A stretch of 64,000 bases of DNA, taken from positions 1 to 64,000 of the forward strand of contig JALDNG010000724.1 in the NCBI GenBank assembly GCA_024349245.1. The letters run 5' to 3'. The notes under the pieces are model-generated. The model was not told where the DNA came from. It did not search any database and was given only the letters and a program-made list of their open reading frames with translations. This stretch comes from Neodontobutis hainanensis. Taxonomy: Eukaryota; Chordata; Actinopteri; Gobiiformes; Odontobutidae. Position numbers and translations under genes: made by a program. Position 1 is the stretch's first letter; each line of letters opens with the position of its first letter. Below are positions 37,898 through 48,830 of this stretch, in pieces.

Positions 37898-38347
37898 TTA
37901 AGAGACAACTTTTATTTTCAAGAATGAACTTTAACACGATAAATTTACTTCATTGTCTTTTTCTTAAATTGAAAACGGTGGCTTTTCAGCTCAGATAAAC
38001 GTACGGCCATAATTGGTGAAGGTTAGATAAATTCAAAAAGCTGTGAGTGGAAAATGAATTTTTGTCTCTTCACCACAATCAAATTATGAGCTAACGTTTT
38101 CATTAACAGTCAACAGCTTTCAATGTAAATAACAAAGGGTCTAATAATTCCATCTAGTTAAACCTTCTTGCTTCTCAAATTCAACCATCATATTTGAAGA
38201 AACAAAGAAAAGCGCAGATTCGAAACTACTACAATATTTAAAAATAAGTAAAGCGCGTGTGCAAACGTGAGGGAATTTTCGACCCTCCACTAATGTCAAA
38301 ATGATGCTGTAGCAAATGATTGGAAGCCTGTGTATAAATAATTTCAT
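37898..38347 (-). CDS. Candidate short-intron locus, two possible starts, unrecognised
   Basis: Two ATG-initiated frames on the minus strand each run into a GT-AG interval of the size seen in the 1615-2874 gene. From 38347, a frame with a hydrophobic N-terminus (LPIICYSIILTL) meets a 23-base interval starting GTTTAA and ending ATTATTAG; splicing adds about twelve residues before a stop. From 38010, MAVRLSELKSHRFQFKKKTM meets an exact 20-base intron (37948-37929) and continues SFLKIK, where another 20-base GT-AG interval follows. The joins keep frame, but I cannot close either into a long protein. These are possible exons only. Confidence 0.2.
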
Positions 38348-40342
38348 TTAAGAATTCAAGTAGAAATAACATTTATTTGGCATACATAAAAAATTTGCAT
38401 CACTCGAAACTTCGTCTGTTTATTAAACATGTCGGCATATTATATCAAACGTACCAGTTTTAAAAAATATTGATTTGTACATCACCATTGGAATACTTCA
38501 AACCAGAAGTAAACATTAGTTTAGTTTTTAAACAAAACAAATAAATGTTAAATCACGAAACATTACCCTCATGTTATATGAAAATATTCTAAACGCACCT
38601 ATAGTTGGGCATAATCTTACTCAAAGAAAATTTATTTGAAAAAAACGAAGAATTTGAAGTATTTTATATAAAAAATTTAAATTGAATTATAGTTTTTAAT
38701 TTCACGTCTTTACCTTTGGTTTAAATTAATCAACTTTCTAAAAAGTGCGCTAAACCACTTCTTAGCATGCGTATTATAGAAAAATTAACTTGATATCACA
38801 TTTATATTTGAAATAAGTACTACTTTTATCGGTTACAATAAAAAGCGAACATTTTTTTGACTTAATAAGAATTTAAAAAATACGGTTGGATTTTACGTTT
38901 GAGGACATGCGCAAAAAGATATATTCTCTGAATATTTCTATCTACATTTATGTTGGAATATCTGAGTGAAAAAAGCTCATTCACTAACTCATCTGAACCA
39001 TTTAATAACCTTTTAAGCTCTTGTAATTTTATAATTTAAAATAAAATTAGCTTACAGTTTAAAGGCGCAGAATCATCGTTCTTGGACAATCTGATCGTTT
39101 TTAATAGTTCATCGTTACATATCGCCTTTATTCGTTTATGGATATCAACATCTTTCAAAATATAATAAATTTTTATTTTCCTTTGAAACCATGTCTTCTT
39201 GAAAGTAATGCTATCGCAAATATACAAGGAGGTGTTTTATTACACATTTTTTTCGGTCAAATTTAAAATAAAAAATGATTTTGGTTTTAAAACCCTTTAA
39301 TGTGAACAAAGAAAGATTACAAAAAGAAAACAAAATAAAATAAACAAACAAGCTTAATTATTTGAATAAAATCTTTGATGTTCCCTAAGTTCTTATATTA
39401 AGTGAAGCGACGTAATTTTTGAGAGCCGAATTGATCTTTCTGTCATCAAAGGATGAGTCGAAACTGTTCAGAGATCCCTCAAAAGCGGTTTAGATGTTTC
39501 TAAGTTTTCCAGGGATGGTATGCTCACATGTTCTTGGCAGTTCAGCACCCCATCTCAGTTATGCGCACAGTAGTGCAGATTTTTCGAAAATCGGATAGTT
39601 TGGAATTCACATCCATCAAAAATCTCTTTCTGTTTCCGGCTCTTAGTATACACTAACTTCGAACCGTCTTTTTTTGGATTCAGGTCATATTGAAATAAAA
39701 GGCGCTTGAAGTTGCATAACTTAGATAAAACGTAAAACAACAAAACTTGTTCTTTTTAATTTTTCACCATTATACGAAAAAATAAAAATCATAACTCCCT
39801 TCCGGTTGAAAGAGATCCAAAAATCTCAGTGATAAATTGAAAAAATTAAAAAAAATATATTGAGGAAAATGTATTTATTTCTTCATGAATCGAATAGTTC
39901 TAAAACAGTAAATTTGTACCTAAATTGACCATTTTCAAAGCTAACTGAATTATCCAGTGTCTAACGGTGAATGAACTATAGACACGAGCATAATATTTAT
40001 GAAAATAATAATGAGATATATTTGATAAAGATTGTTTTCATAAAACTAATTTTTCACGTTTTAACAAACATCTGCGCGTGCGCGAATAGCAATTAAGATG
40101 CGGATTTTAGAATCTCCGCCTTGGGGTTGAAACGTTTGGTCCATAGTTATTCATATATATTATACCAACAACTTCTATCATAATTAACACAAAATTTTAA
40201 AGGCAGAAATCTCAGTATAAATGCTTTTTTACATGTTTCACAACTCGTTTTAGTAAACCTCCATGTTGAATGTATATATATGGATGTTCCTATTGTAGTT
40301 CTAGTTAACCTAACGAACTTTAAATTATCACGTGGAGTTCGA
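38348..40342. other. Stretch with two weakly similar minus-strand frames, otherwise empty
   Basis: Frames at 39036-39227 and 39555-39743 (both minus) share the pattern TIR[LF]SKN near their ends and about 16 of 22 bases there. The rest is not alignable. Region 39.4-39.9 kb has higher GC and reads like decayed repeat DNA. A 72-codon minus-strand frame at 40147-40365 has two Cys pairs but overlaps the next frame out of phase. Confidence 0.3.
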
Positions 40343-40654
40343 TTATTTTCCAAAGATACACACAATAAGAAACCGGAAACTCTGTCTGATTAGAACTTTA
40401 ATTAACTTCGTTTTCGTCTCGGCGATGCCATACGTAGATATGAAAGCAATACAACCGAGAAGAGTGCGAGGTTTTAGGGATGTGATCCACCCATTACTAG
40501 GTAGATAACATGGTATTTCTGTATGAGGGTTCCCAACACGGGTGAGGTGGCGAACAAGATAAACCGATAAAGCAGACTCACAAAAAGAACCTTCATACAT
40601 GTTAGCTTCCTTTGGATGACGCCCAGGCAGGTTTGACTCCTCCACTCTTTTCAA
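40343..40654 (-). CDS. 103-codon frame in a GC-elevated island, unrecognised
   Basis: The island at about 40.39-40.65 kb has clearly higher GC than the window. On the minus strand one frame is open for 103 codons with a balanced composition (three Cys, five Pro, Gly and Trp present), and a second minus-strand frame is open for more than 50 codons over the same bases. On the plus strand there is GGTTTGACTCC (40630-40640), one base away from a Pol III box B, but no matching box A or cloverleaf. It could be an exon, an old repeat or an RNA gene. I cannot tell which. Confidence 0.25.
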   Translation of the reverse strand: MKRVEESNLPGRHPKEANMYEGSFCESALSVYLVRHLTRVGNPHTEIPCYLPSNGWITSLKPRTLLGCIAFISTYGIAETKTKLIKVLIRQSFRFLIVCIFGK

Positions 40655-42199
40655 AATATATCAAAGTAATACAAGCCCTTAAATTTTATTGAAAAGTACA
40701 AAGAATAAAGCGCCTTTTTCATAACAGGATTATGTTGCATAAACTTACAAAAGGTTATATTTAAGATAGTAAATGATAAGAAAATCACCACATTTAGTTA
40801 TCACAGCTTTTACAAACATCCCATAAATAAGTGGAATTTTAATTAGTGCTCAAGAAGTATGAAGAATCACACGCAATATTAACGCTCTGATAGAGTAACG
40901 ATTAACTTGTGAAGATAATTATTTAAGGTACAATTTAGACATCTTAAATTTTTGAAAACTCAGTAAAAGTGCACAACAGTGGATTTGAATCACAATTAAA
41001 GATATTCGTCCTGAAGCCTTAAAAATCTTTTTTAAGCACAGGTAAGGTGCAAACAAATTATACACTTATTCCATTTGATTTAATTTTAACAATTTCAAAA
41101 AATAGTGCAAAAAGTGAAAAATCGCTTCACGATTATGAATGATCTCTTAGTTTTTGAGATATATTTTACATTGCATAATTTTTCAATTAAACACAGACGG
41201 GTTACTAATTATTGTTATATGAATTAATTTACAACATAATTCTATTGAATGAAAGAGTTAATTGGAAAATAGAAACATTTCATCAGACTTACACCATAAA
41301 GGTGATGAATCTTTACATTTTTAGAAAATGGCATCTTGCTTTTAATTGTTTGAAATTTCATCAATAAAAGCTCAAATTAATTTAGATGACACAGGAAAAA
41401 TTATCGAAAACCACAAACAGACTCTTGTTGACAGTGTATATCATAAAATACTTATTTGAACACACGTAAAAATAAATAATAATTCAATAAATAAAACGAA
41501 GACAGAGTTCAAATTGACTGGATGGTGCAATTAAATATGGAACAAAAAATTGGTTAAAAACTAATGCATTTAATAATGTCAAGCGCATGTCAGTTTGTGC
41601 ACATAATATCATAAAATTATTATTTCATACATGTAACAATAACTTAATAGAACAAAATATAATTCTTGGCAAAAAAGAAACTTACATTAATTCTCAATAA
41701 GAGAGAGTTTTGTGGATACTATCTGAGTTTAAAGTACAACTTTTGAATGCCAATGTAATCAAACGAGACGATACGATGAATATAAATATGGCGCTCTTAT
41801 TCTTTAGATGTCAAAATTAATTGATTTACAAGACCTTTTATTTTATTGTTGAAAAGTCGACTCTAGTTTCGAATTTAAATTTATTGATTCATACGTTACG
41901 GTGGATTCTACGGACGATCCCTCAGGTACGCACACAACAAGATAGTGCAAACAAAAATTCAATTGACAAAAAAGTTTGAGAAAATTAAAATTTTATGAAA
42001 ATTATTTAAGAATTTTCAAAGTGTAAATATCGCAACTGGTCCGACTAATATGGTATTAGTTTTATTTTGACTGTCCGCGCCTCCGAATTTTTAGGCACGC
42101 GTGATAAATTATTAACATATCAATCGGTATTATTTGTCACGAATGTCCCACCCAAATCCCAATATCGTGAGAAACTGTGTGTTTCTTAGTACTATTTAG
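40655..42199. other. Stretch without a supported gene
   Basis: Intermediate composition. No long frames, RNA genes or arrays. GC rises again from about 42.0 kb towards the candidate gene below. Confidence 0.4.
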
Positions 42200-42434
42200 G
42201 CCAGTGTTCTTTCTGTTTCATTCGATATCCGAATCACCTGCTAATACATTCGTAAATGATGAAGAGTTCTGGAAAATATTTTTGTCCCATTTTGTATTCC
42301 GCTTTAAGCTGTTTCTCTCCTCGTTACTTTTTATCATTACATGCGTTGAATGCCTTATCAGGAATATATGAATATTAATTACATCTTTTTAATTGTCCTT
42401 TTTGATCTGTTATGAGTTCGTTTAGTATTGCCAT
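42200..42434 (-). CDS. Candidate multi-exon gene with 26-29 base introns, unrecognised
   Basis: An ATG at 42434 in a fair context (AACATGGC) opens a 17-codon exon (MAILNELITDQKGQLKR, 42434-42383). A 29-base GT-AG intron (42382-42354) follows. A 14-base microexon and a 26-base intron would then lead into a hydrophilic frame (NSLKRNTKWDKNIFQNSSSF) that ends DSDIE-TGA near 42207. Total would be about 53 residues. The opening exon and the hydrophilic frame both look like protein, but the microexon is suspicious. Other donors near the end would extend the protein further. The plus-strand 64-codon frame over the same bases looks like the shadow. Confidence 0.25.
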
Positions 42435-43272
42435 GTTAAATAAATAAAAATTAAAACAATATGTCGTTAATTAGATGATCGTGTTAATATCAATATTATT
42501 TATAAAAAATTAGGACTTTTATTTTAATTTAATTATTGATATAGAAGGAATAAATTTGTGTTTTTTAGTTCAAAAAAACAAGCCAACTTATTAATCTTTG
42601 GCGTTTATTTCATTACACTTAATACAAGTAGGACGCATATACTTACACGACTGTATTTTCCGTATTTTAGCTATGGTTCACTTCTCTATTGAATAGTTGA
42701 AATTTTATATTAGCTAAATTTTGAGCATTTGATTCTCCATTTTATCTGCGCAGTTGCGTCGTGCAGCCGTACTGTCTTATGAGACGTAATAATATTATTT
42801 CAACAGTTTATGAATTTATGAACATGAAAAACTGGCTTTTCTGGAATGTTTTCCATGCAAAGAAAAGTTGGAAGCAACTTATTGGTAAAAACAGATTGAC
42901 CATATTCTTGTTCCCGTCCAATATTTGATAAATGTTATATACCAATCAAAAACGACTCCCAGCGTTAATTAACTATTTTATGACCGTTAACGATAAGAAC
43001 GCGTGTCAATTTTTTAATCAGGCCTTTACTTTATTCCTGATAACATATCCAAATTAAATGTAAATTTTCAACTTGGTAAAAATAATCGACGAATGATTGC
43101 TATGAGAGGCTTGTGTCATGCGAATGAATAAGAACATTAGACTTTATAATTTCAAGTTAGATCTACCTGTCTTAAATGTCTCAACAATATTTAATTTCAT
43201 AAAATGTAAGATAATTTCAAAACTGTTGCTAAAACTAACATTATTACTTTTTACATTATTATTAAGTTTTAA
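42435..43272. other. Stretch without a supported gene
   Basis: Intermediate composition, no long frames or repeats. A short GC-rich patch near 42.75 kb has no recognisable structure. Confidence 0.4.
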
Positions 43273-43737
43273 TTAAAGATAAGGTAAGGAATGATGCAAA
43301 ATAAAATAAACTTCTTGGTGAATACTATCCATTTCGATCCACGTTAAAGAAATATCAGCTTGCACTATGCCAAGAACAGCATAAAGGTTTCTTAGAGGAA
43401 TAAAATAGTCAGATCGCCGGTTTGGATTATCTTTCAATAAGTTACCAAGGTCTCGGTACTTGCACGCCATGTTAAAGTACGTTTTCCTTTTTTCCAGGAT
43501 ATTTGAATAAAATAAAACGAGCTTCTTAATTTTCTCCAATAATTGTTTGATCTTTTGATCAGATAAGCCCACAAATAAATCAGGAGTTAACTCCTTATCC
43601 ACCTCTGGTTGAAAGGCTTGATATCTGCAGAATGAAAATTCTTGATTAAAATGCTTTAAAACAGCCAAAGTACGTTCAAGCACTGCTTTGACTGCGGAAT
43701 ACTTCTGGAGACTACTGAGATTACTGAGACTAATCAT
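43273..43737 (-). CDS. 154-residue soluble helical protein, family not recognised
   Basis: The longest single frame in the window, from an ATG at 43737 directly preceded by TGA, to a TAA at 43273. It begins with a Ser/Leu-rich turn, then a long amphipathic stretch (YSAVKAVLERTLAVLKHF), an acidic/Pro segment near residues 43-58, a Lys-rich helix (residues 60-88, IKQLLEKIKKLVLFYSNIL), and a C-terminal helical region with YRDLGNLLKDNPNRRSDY. No signal peptide or membrane segment. Codon use is more balanced than in the AT-rich frames, and a frame this long is not expected by chance. The helix pattern is loosely like the BAR part of sorting nexins, but I do not claim it. A 26-base GT-AG interval lies just upstream, but the exon it would imply has a stop. 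Confidence 0.55.
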   Translation of the reverse strand: MISLSNLSSLQKYSAVKAVLERTLAVLKHFNQEFSFCRYQAFQPEVDKELTPDLFVGLSDQKIKQLLEKIKKLVLFYSNILEKRKTYFNMACKYRDLGNLLKDNPNRRSDYFIPLRNLYAVLGIVQADISLTWIEMDSIHQEVYFILHHSLPYL

Positions 43738-45106
43738 TCAAATTTTTCATAAAACTCGAAAAAGTAAATTCAGTAATATATATAAATATCAAAAACCGAA
43801 AATTTTCGAAGCTTTATTGTTAGAGCATATTCTGGAATGTTCTTTTATCTATTTGCATTTCTTCGTGCTTCATCGTCGTTTAAATGTAAATCGAACATTT
43901 AGGATAAACAATTTTAAATTGTGATTATTTTATTTTTTGTTTTCACAAAAAATCATTTTAACATAAATACTAAATCTGTATTGTCAATACTTATGAAAAC
44001 GTTTTATATTTGTGGAAAATCTCATATCACGAAGAACGTTCTATAAATTTATAAATTATTGCTAGTCAATGAACCGTGTTATATAACCATAGAAGAGCGT
44101 ATTCTTACGTTATCAAAGCGCTTGCGCGTATATTTAAACCACTATTATGAACAAAGTATATATAGAAAATTGAATAAAAATAAAATCGAAATTTTCTTCG
44201 AATCTTTTACTTTTTTAAATATTTTTTGTGATTTATAAAGCAACTAATGCTTAAGAAATGTGCTATAATTGGTAGTATATTTACATTTTTTACGGTGATA
44301 AATATTTTTAATAACCCGCATCTAACCTATCTCTGATTAAAAAACAAATATTGTATCGTTGAAGTCGTATTCTAAAATTAATTGAGTATTTGGATGCTTT
44401 TGTGCTTTTTAAATATTTTTATTTTTTTACAATCTAAGATATCTTAATTATTGAGGAAAATATCGCAAAAATTTATTTAAGATCTCTATGAAATAAAAAA
44501 AGAATCAAAATTATGAACTAAATATAAGAAAATCAGAAATGTATTAAGTTTAGCATAGTTGAATACGTTTTCAAATAAATTCGGCACAGCCTTTAAATTT
44601 AATTTTCACACAAAATCAAACTTATCAAATTTATCTTTATATTTATTATTATGTTATTACATTATTTGGCATCAGTTGAGGATATTTCCATGGTCAGATT
44701 CTGTTTAGTTGACAACCCAGATAATTCGATGTGCTAATGAAAGAAAAAGTAATATTTTATACATGAATTTAATCTCATTAAATTTTTATCAAAATATATA
44801 AACTTATTTTTCAACTTAGCCAAGGTTTAATACATTATCCCGATGTTTTACTTTCCGCTAAATTATATAAAATTATATTTCAAGCAATGGGTTTTATTCG
44901 TTCCTGAATTCGGTACGCAGCCAAAAAATTTAAATTAAGGAGATATACTCCGCATGCGTAAATAAATCATGGTACCAAGCAAGCGCAAAAAGTGTGGGTA
45001 TTGTACTCCATGTTGATTGTTCATAATCTGTTGAAATTTTGAACATTGATCGACCTCTCTTTTTTTTCATAACGCGAGCTAAAACTTTATATAAAACGGA
45101 TAATAT
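43738..45106. other. Stretch without a supported gene
   Basis: A minus-strand frame just upstream of the 154-residue gene (about 43.88-43.78 kb) starts MFDLHLNDDEARRNANR then meets TAA, with no donor nearby. A 65-codon minus frame at 44930-45127 is within chance. Otherwise AT-rich. Confidence 0.35.
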
Positions 45107-45349
45107 GTGGGATTTGAATTCAAACAATTTTTCGTCATAAACTTTTTATTGTCCTATTTTACAATGTATCTTTTTGATATCATGGATGAATTAAACCTAT
45201 CCGGGTGTCTTCCTAAGGTCTTTTTTGTATATCTATGTTCTTGGGTGTACGTATCTGACAAGTTTTACATGCTGGGCGTCTCATCAATGTTCAGGACCCT
45301 TTTCAATATTAAAAAATATAGTAGTGTTAGATTCTCATTCAATATTTGA
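45107..45349 (+). CDS. Copy A of an unrecognised peptide motif (FFVYL family)
   Basis: An 80-codon frame with a hydrophobic first third and then the motif DELNLSGCLPKVFFVYLCS at about residues 27-45. The minus-strand frame at 50601-50783 carries DESDISGHLPPNFFVYLRS. Over these 19 codons the two differ largely at third positions or by conservative changes, as expected of sequences once under protein-level selection. The flanks are weakly similar (Phe/Leu-rich before, Phe-Tyr after). A second overlapping plus frame (45225-45416) is a shadow. I do not recognise the motif. It may belong to a mobile element or a small gene family. Confidence 0.35.
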   Translation: MGFEFKQFFVINFLLSYFTMYLFDIMDELNLSGCLPKVFFVYLCSWVYVSDKFYMLGVSSMFRTLFNIKKYSSVRFSFNI

Positions 45350-46189
45350 CTCATCAGCGCAACCTTACCTCTGCGCGGTGAATTTTTTAAATAAGATGAA
45401 TTTATTATCGGCTTAGTTATATCGAAAAACAAACTCAATATTCACATGCTGATAATATAACCCTGAAGCTGTATGGTTACGATACCAAGATTTCCCCTGG
45501 GTATCAAAATAAATTAATAACATTCAGAATTATGGTGTCTACTAAAAATTTGAATAAAAAGTGGGGACTTCAAAAAATCAAATCAATAAAAATAACTATT
45601 ACCGAATATGACGTTCAAAGATGACTCTTGTGACTGAGTTTTGATGAAAATGAATCAGGGAATGCTCGAACAATAAACAGACCAGAGGTCGACAAAAATA
45701 TGAAGCTAAAATGTTAACATGAGCCTTCAAAGAATGAAATGAAATTTTCACACAGAGACCTTAAACAGTGTTGCACAAAAGTGTAAATATATAAAAAAAT
45801 TCCTACCATTGGCGAAAACATACGAATGTTTTTAAAACAATTCAAATAAATATAAAATATGTTTTTTTTAATTACAAAATGCGAGAAACATTGTGTAAAT
45901 TTTTGTCATAATCTCATCCACAAGATGTATAAAATATTCCATCTAGACTTCCATATCATTTTGCACATTTATCTTTTCTGTCTGTCTCACACAGAATTCC
46001 GCATTGTTTACGAATAAGAATAATTTCATCGATTCCTATTTACCACTTAAATTATCGATCATTGGGCAAATGGCTAGATGAGTACGCATTTTTATGTAGA
46101 TCAATGATGAGGAAAAATATCAGAGCTTTTAAAGAAATAAATTTTAAGTACATTTTGCCCTTTAAAACATCTTTAAAGCGCTCTCCTTA
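45350..46189. other. Stretch without a supported gene
   Basis: Intermediate composition; no frame, RNA or array recognised. Confidence 0.4.
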
Positions 46190-46320
46190 CATTCGACACC
46201 CCGCATAGTGTAAACACAAGAAGCCGGGTGGTGTGATACTTCCACTCACTTAACCTCAACACCCGTCTCTGACTGTTTGATCAACCTCCCATGCCCGGTC
46301 TCTGTTCGTTGGAAATGAAG
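46190..46320. repeat. GC-rich tandemly duplicated segment, SINE-like
   Basis: About 130 bases of near 50% GC in AT-rich DNA. On the minus strand two successive units start CAGAGACCGGGCATGGGAGG and CAGAGACGGGTGTTGAGG and continue alike (GGTTGATCAA against GGTTAAGTGAG). The second unit, GAGGTTAAGTGAGTGG, is reminiscent of a tRNA box A region, but there is no box B or cloverleaf. Frames on both strands are short. An old dimeric SINE is the best guess. Confidence 0.35.
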
Positions 46321-48750
46321 ACACATGACAGATGATAAGAACCATTTATTCCATAATTCAATTTAATTATTCGTTGAAGGCTAGTTGTCATCGACGCATG
46401 CACAAATTTTCTACTTTGTACCAAAAACATGGATAGGTATGTCGATTTATTCTCAGTCGAAAAAATTAATTTTCTTGTCAGTAACTATAGCATTTTATTC
46501 GTTTTTATCTTGAAGTGCTAAATTCGTGTAATACGAGTTAACAAGAGATTACTGCGGACAAAAACTATGCAACTAGCATCAGAAAATATTTTAATCGATT
46601 AAATTGCGCGGTATAATATTGATTCTTTAATTCGATATTACAACGAATTACTAAAAGGGTAAAGTTCGCCGTATATCGTAACTTTACAAAAAACCAAACA
46701 CTGCATAAAATGCTGGTATCCAAAATAGATTATTGTTGGTTGATATCCGGTTAATTGCCAAAAAAATATTTTAAAAGTATATACATGAAAAAATTATGTT
46801 ATAGGTCTTACAAACTCATATATTCATGAAATTTAGCAATTGTCAATCAAACATGAATACCAAACACGCGCATATATACGCCTTGATTTAATTTCAGTTA
46901 AATCCATATAAAATGTGAATAATACCCAATTGAAGCAAATGAGCATCCAACTGGTTCATGAAATACTGAATCTCCAGAAGATAAAAATAAGATGCTTTGA
47001 TCACAAGAATATTCCAAATGGCGATGCCTTGATCAGCGTACGGCCTTGGGTAATCAAAATCAGCCATCTCTCGGCCTCGACTTTATAAAAAATTTGACAT
47101 ATGAGCTGCTTTGGGTGAAACATCTAGAGTGCAAATCATAATCGTTATGAGGTTGTTCAAACATTTTGGCTGTTCGATCTCCCAATATTTTACATATTTT
47201 GACCATTTAAAGTTTCATAAGCATAAATATTTTCAACCATAATTTGTATTCGCTTCTGAATAATTAAAATTATGAAGTTTATTTCAGTTTTATACATTTT
47301 TAAAAAGTATCGATTTTGATCCCTTGTCCTCGAGATCTCGATGTCCTAAAAATCAATGTAATCTTACCGTAACTTTCACGATAAAACCACTGGGCTCATC
47401 AATTTTATATTATATCGTTGATGAAAATAGTTGTAAATTTCTAAATTAAGCCATTATATATTTGCAAACACAAAAAGATGACGCATGAGCTAATGTATTG
47501 CGCACTTGATCTTAAGTTATTTGGATTATCCTTCCATTCTACTATTCTTACAATTGTAATGTTTGTCTTTCTACTTCCAATTTAAAAAAGTAGCGTTTCA
47601 TTATTTTCCTCATATTTTACGTTGATGACGAATAATAAATAAATCTTAATTATCACATTGGCTACTCGTAATGGCAATTTAATCAGATAGAAAACTCGTT
47701 TCCATCTTGTAACTAATAAAAACAGAACCATCTTTAAAACTCTGAAAAATGGAAAAATAAGAAAACTGAATCGTTTTATGCTGCTCATTTGCTTCGTGAA
47801 AAATAAACGTATCAAATATTAAAACAATTTAATTTTAATGAATTGATTCTTTTTTTAATTACAATGACAAACTTTTTTTTATCGAAATTTAGAGTGACAG
47901 TTTTTAGTTTCGATAAATCACGAACTTTCCGTAAGTTTGGCTTAATCGAGTCATCATTTAATGTTTCAAAAATACACAAAAAATCAATAACAAGAGTAAT
48001 TTTATAACCTGATGATTTTATAAAAATTCGCCATGGTTTAAATTACTACGAAAATTTAAAATAAATATTTATTGGATATCTATGAGTTTCATTTCAAAAT
48101 GCACCGAAATTACCCCGAAATATTTATGATTTCCAAATTTTTAGAACAAATGACAAGAATAATTTTTTATTTGAATTAATCCGATATTTACCGAGACTTA
48201 CACGCAGTTCTGAAATATATTTAAAAAATAACCAAACAGTTATGCGTGAAAATAAAAAGTTTAAGCTAAGAATTTATTGAGGAAGCAAAAACAAACTTTT
48301 AATTTATATTCAAAAAAACTTATTTTTTCATGTTTATTTGGGATATATCCAGTAATCTATAATCCATGGTTGAATCTCTCAAAGTTAAAATTAATGGAAA
48401 AAACATTCTCAATTGGTTGTTTGAAAATATAAACGAAATAAACCATCAGATATTGCTATTTGCAAGTTAAAGAGTTTTATTCCGTAAAACAAGGAAGGAA
48501 ATAGAATCAATGGTAAAATATTAAAACTGAAAAACGACTTAATGATAAAAACCTTGACTTTAAATTCATTTTGCTGTAATGTTTCCGTCAATTTCGAATT
48601 CATGCCCTTTTGTTATATTTCGAAATTCAATATTAAAATCAGTTTCACACTAACCAATTCCGACGAGCTATTGTTGCTCCAGGAAGCCAAGGAAAGCGGG
48701 GTAGTCATACTCGGCACGACACTTAATATTTAAACTCCGATAAGAGTGTT
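46321..48750. other. Stretch without a supported gene
   Basis: Frames of 60-77 codons (47582-47815 minus; 48409-48603 minus; 48542-48733 plus) are within chance expectation, and the last two overlap on opposite strands. No RNA gene recognised. Confidence 0.4.
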
Positions 48751-48830
48751 GAAAGAGGTGAAGTGTGGAGGGAGGAACCTAGAAAGCGGAGCTTTACTGA
48801 AGGATGTAGAGTAGGCGTAAGCTTCCTTCA
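48751..48830 (+). repeat. Dispersed repeat, copy R1
   Basis: Starts GAAAGAGGTGAAG and contains GGGAGGAACCTAG, GGAGCTTTA and TAGGCGTAAGCTTCC. The same blocks in the same order occur at 59254-59331 (GAAAGAGGTAATG, GGAGGGACCTAG, AGAGTTTAG, TAGACGTAACTTTC), by eye about 65% alike. A weaker inverted match lies at 50461-50600. Composition is GC-rich for the window. No coding frame is shared. Confidence 0.4.

Noticed and set aside
40621..40645. Possible tRNA from GGTTTGACTCC
   Set aside because: No acceptor stem, anticodon stem or box A at the right distance, and the T stem has a mismatch.
45225..45416. 63-codon plus frame overlapping FFVYL copy A
   Set aside because: Out of phase with the conserved motif. 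The codon-position pattern supports the other frame.
47030..47075. TCTCGGCCT, resembling the start of U2 snRNA
   Set aside because: The flanking bases do not match U2, and there is no branch-site pairing region or Sm site.
48542..48733. 63-codon plus frame with NSDELLLLQEAKE
   Set aside because: Overlaps a similar-length minus frame, has no homologue I recognise and is within chance length.
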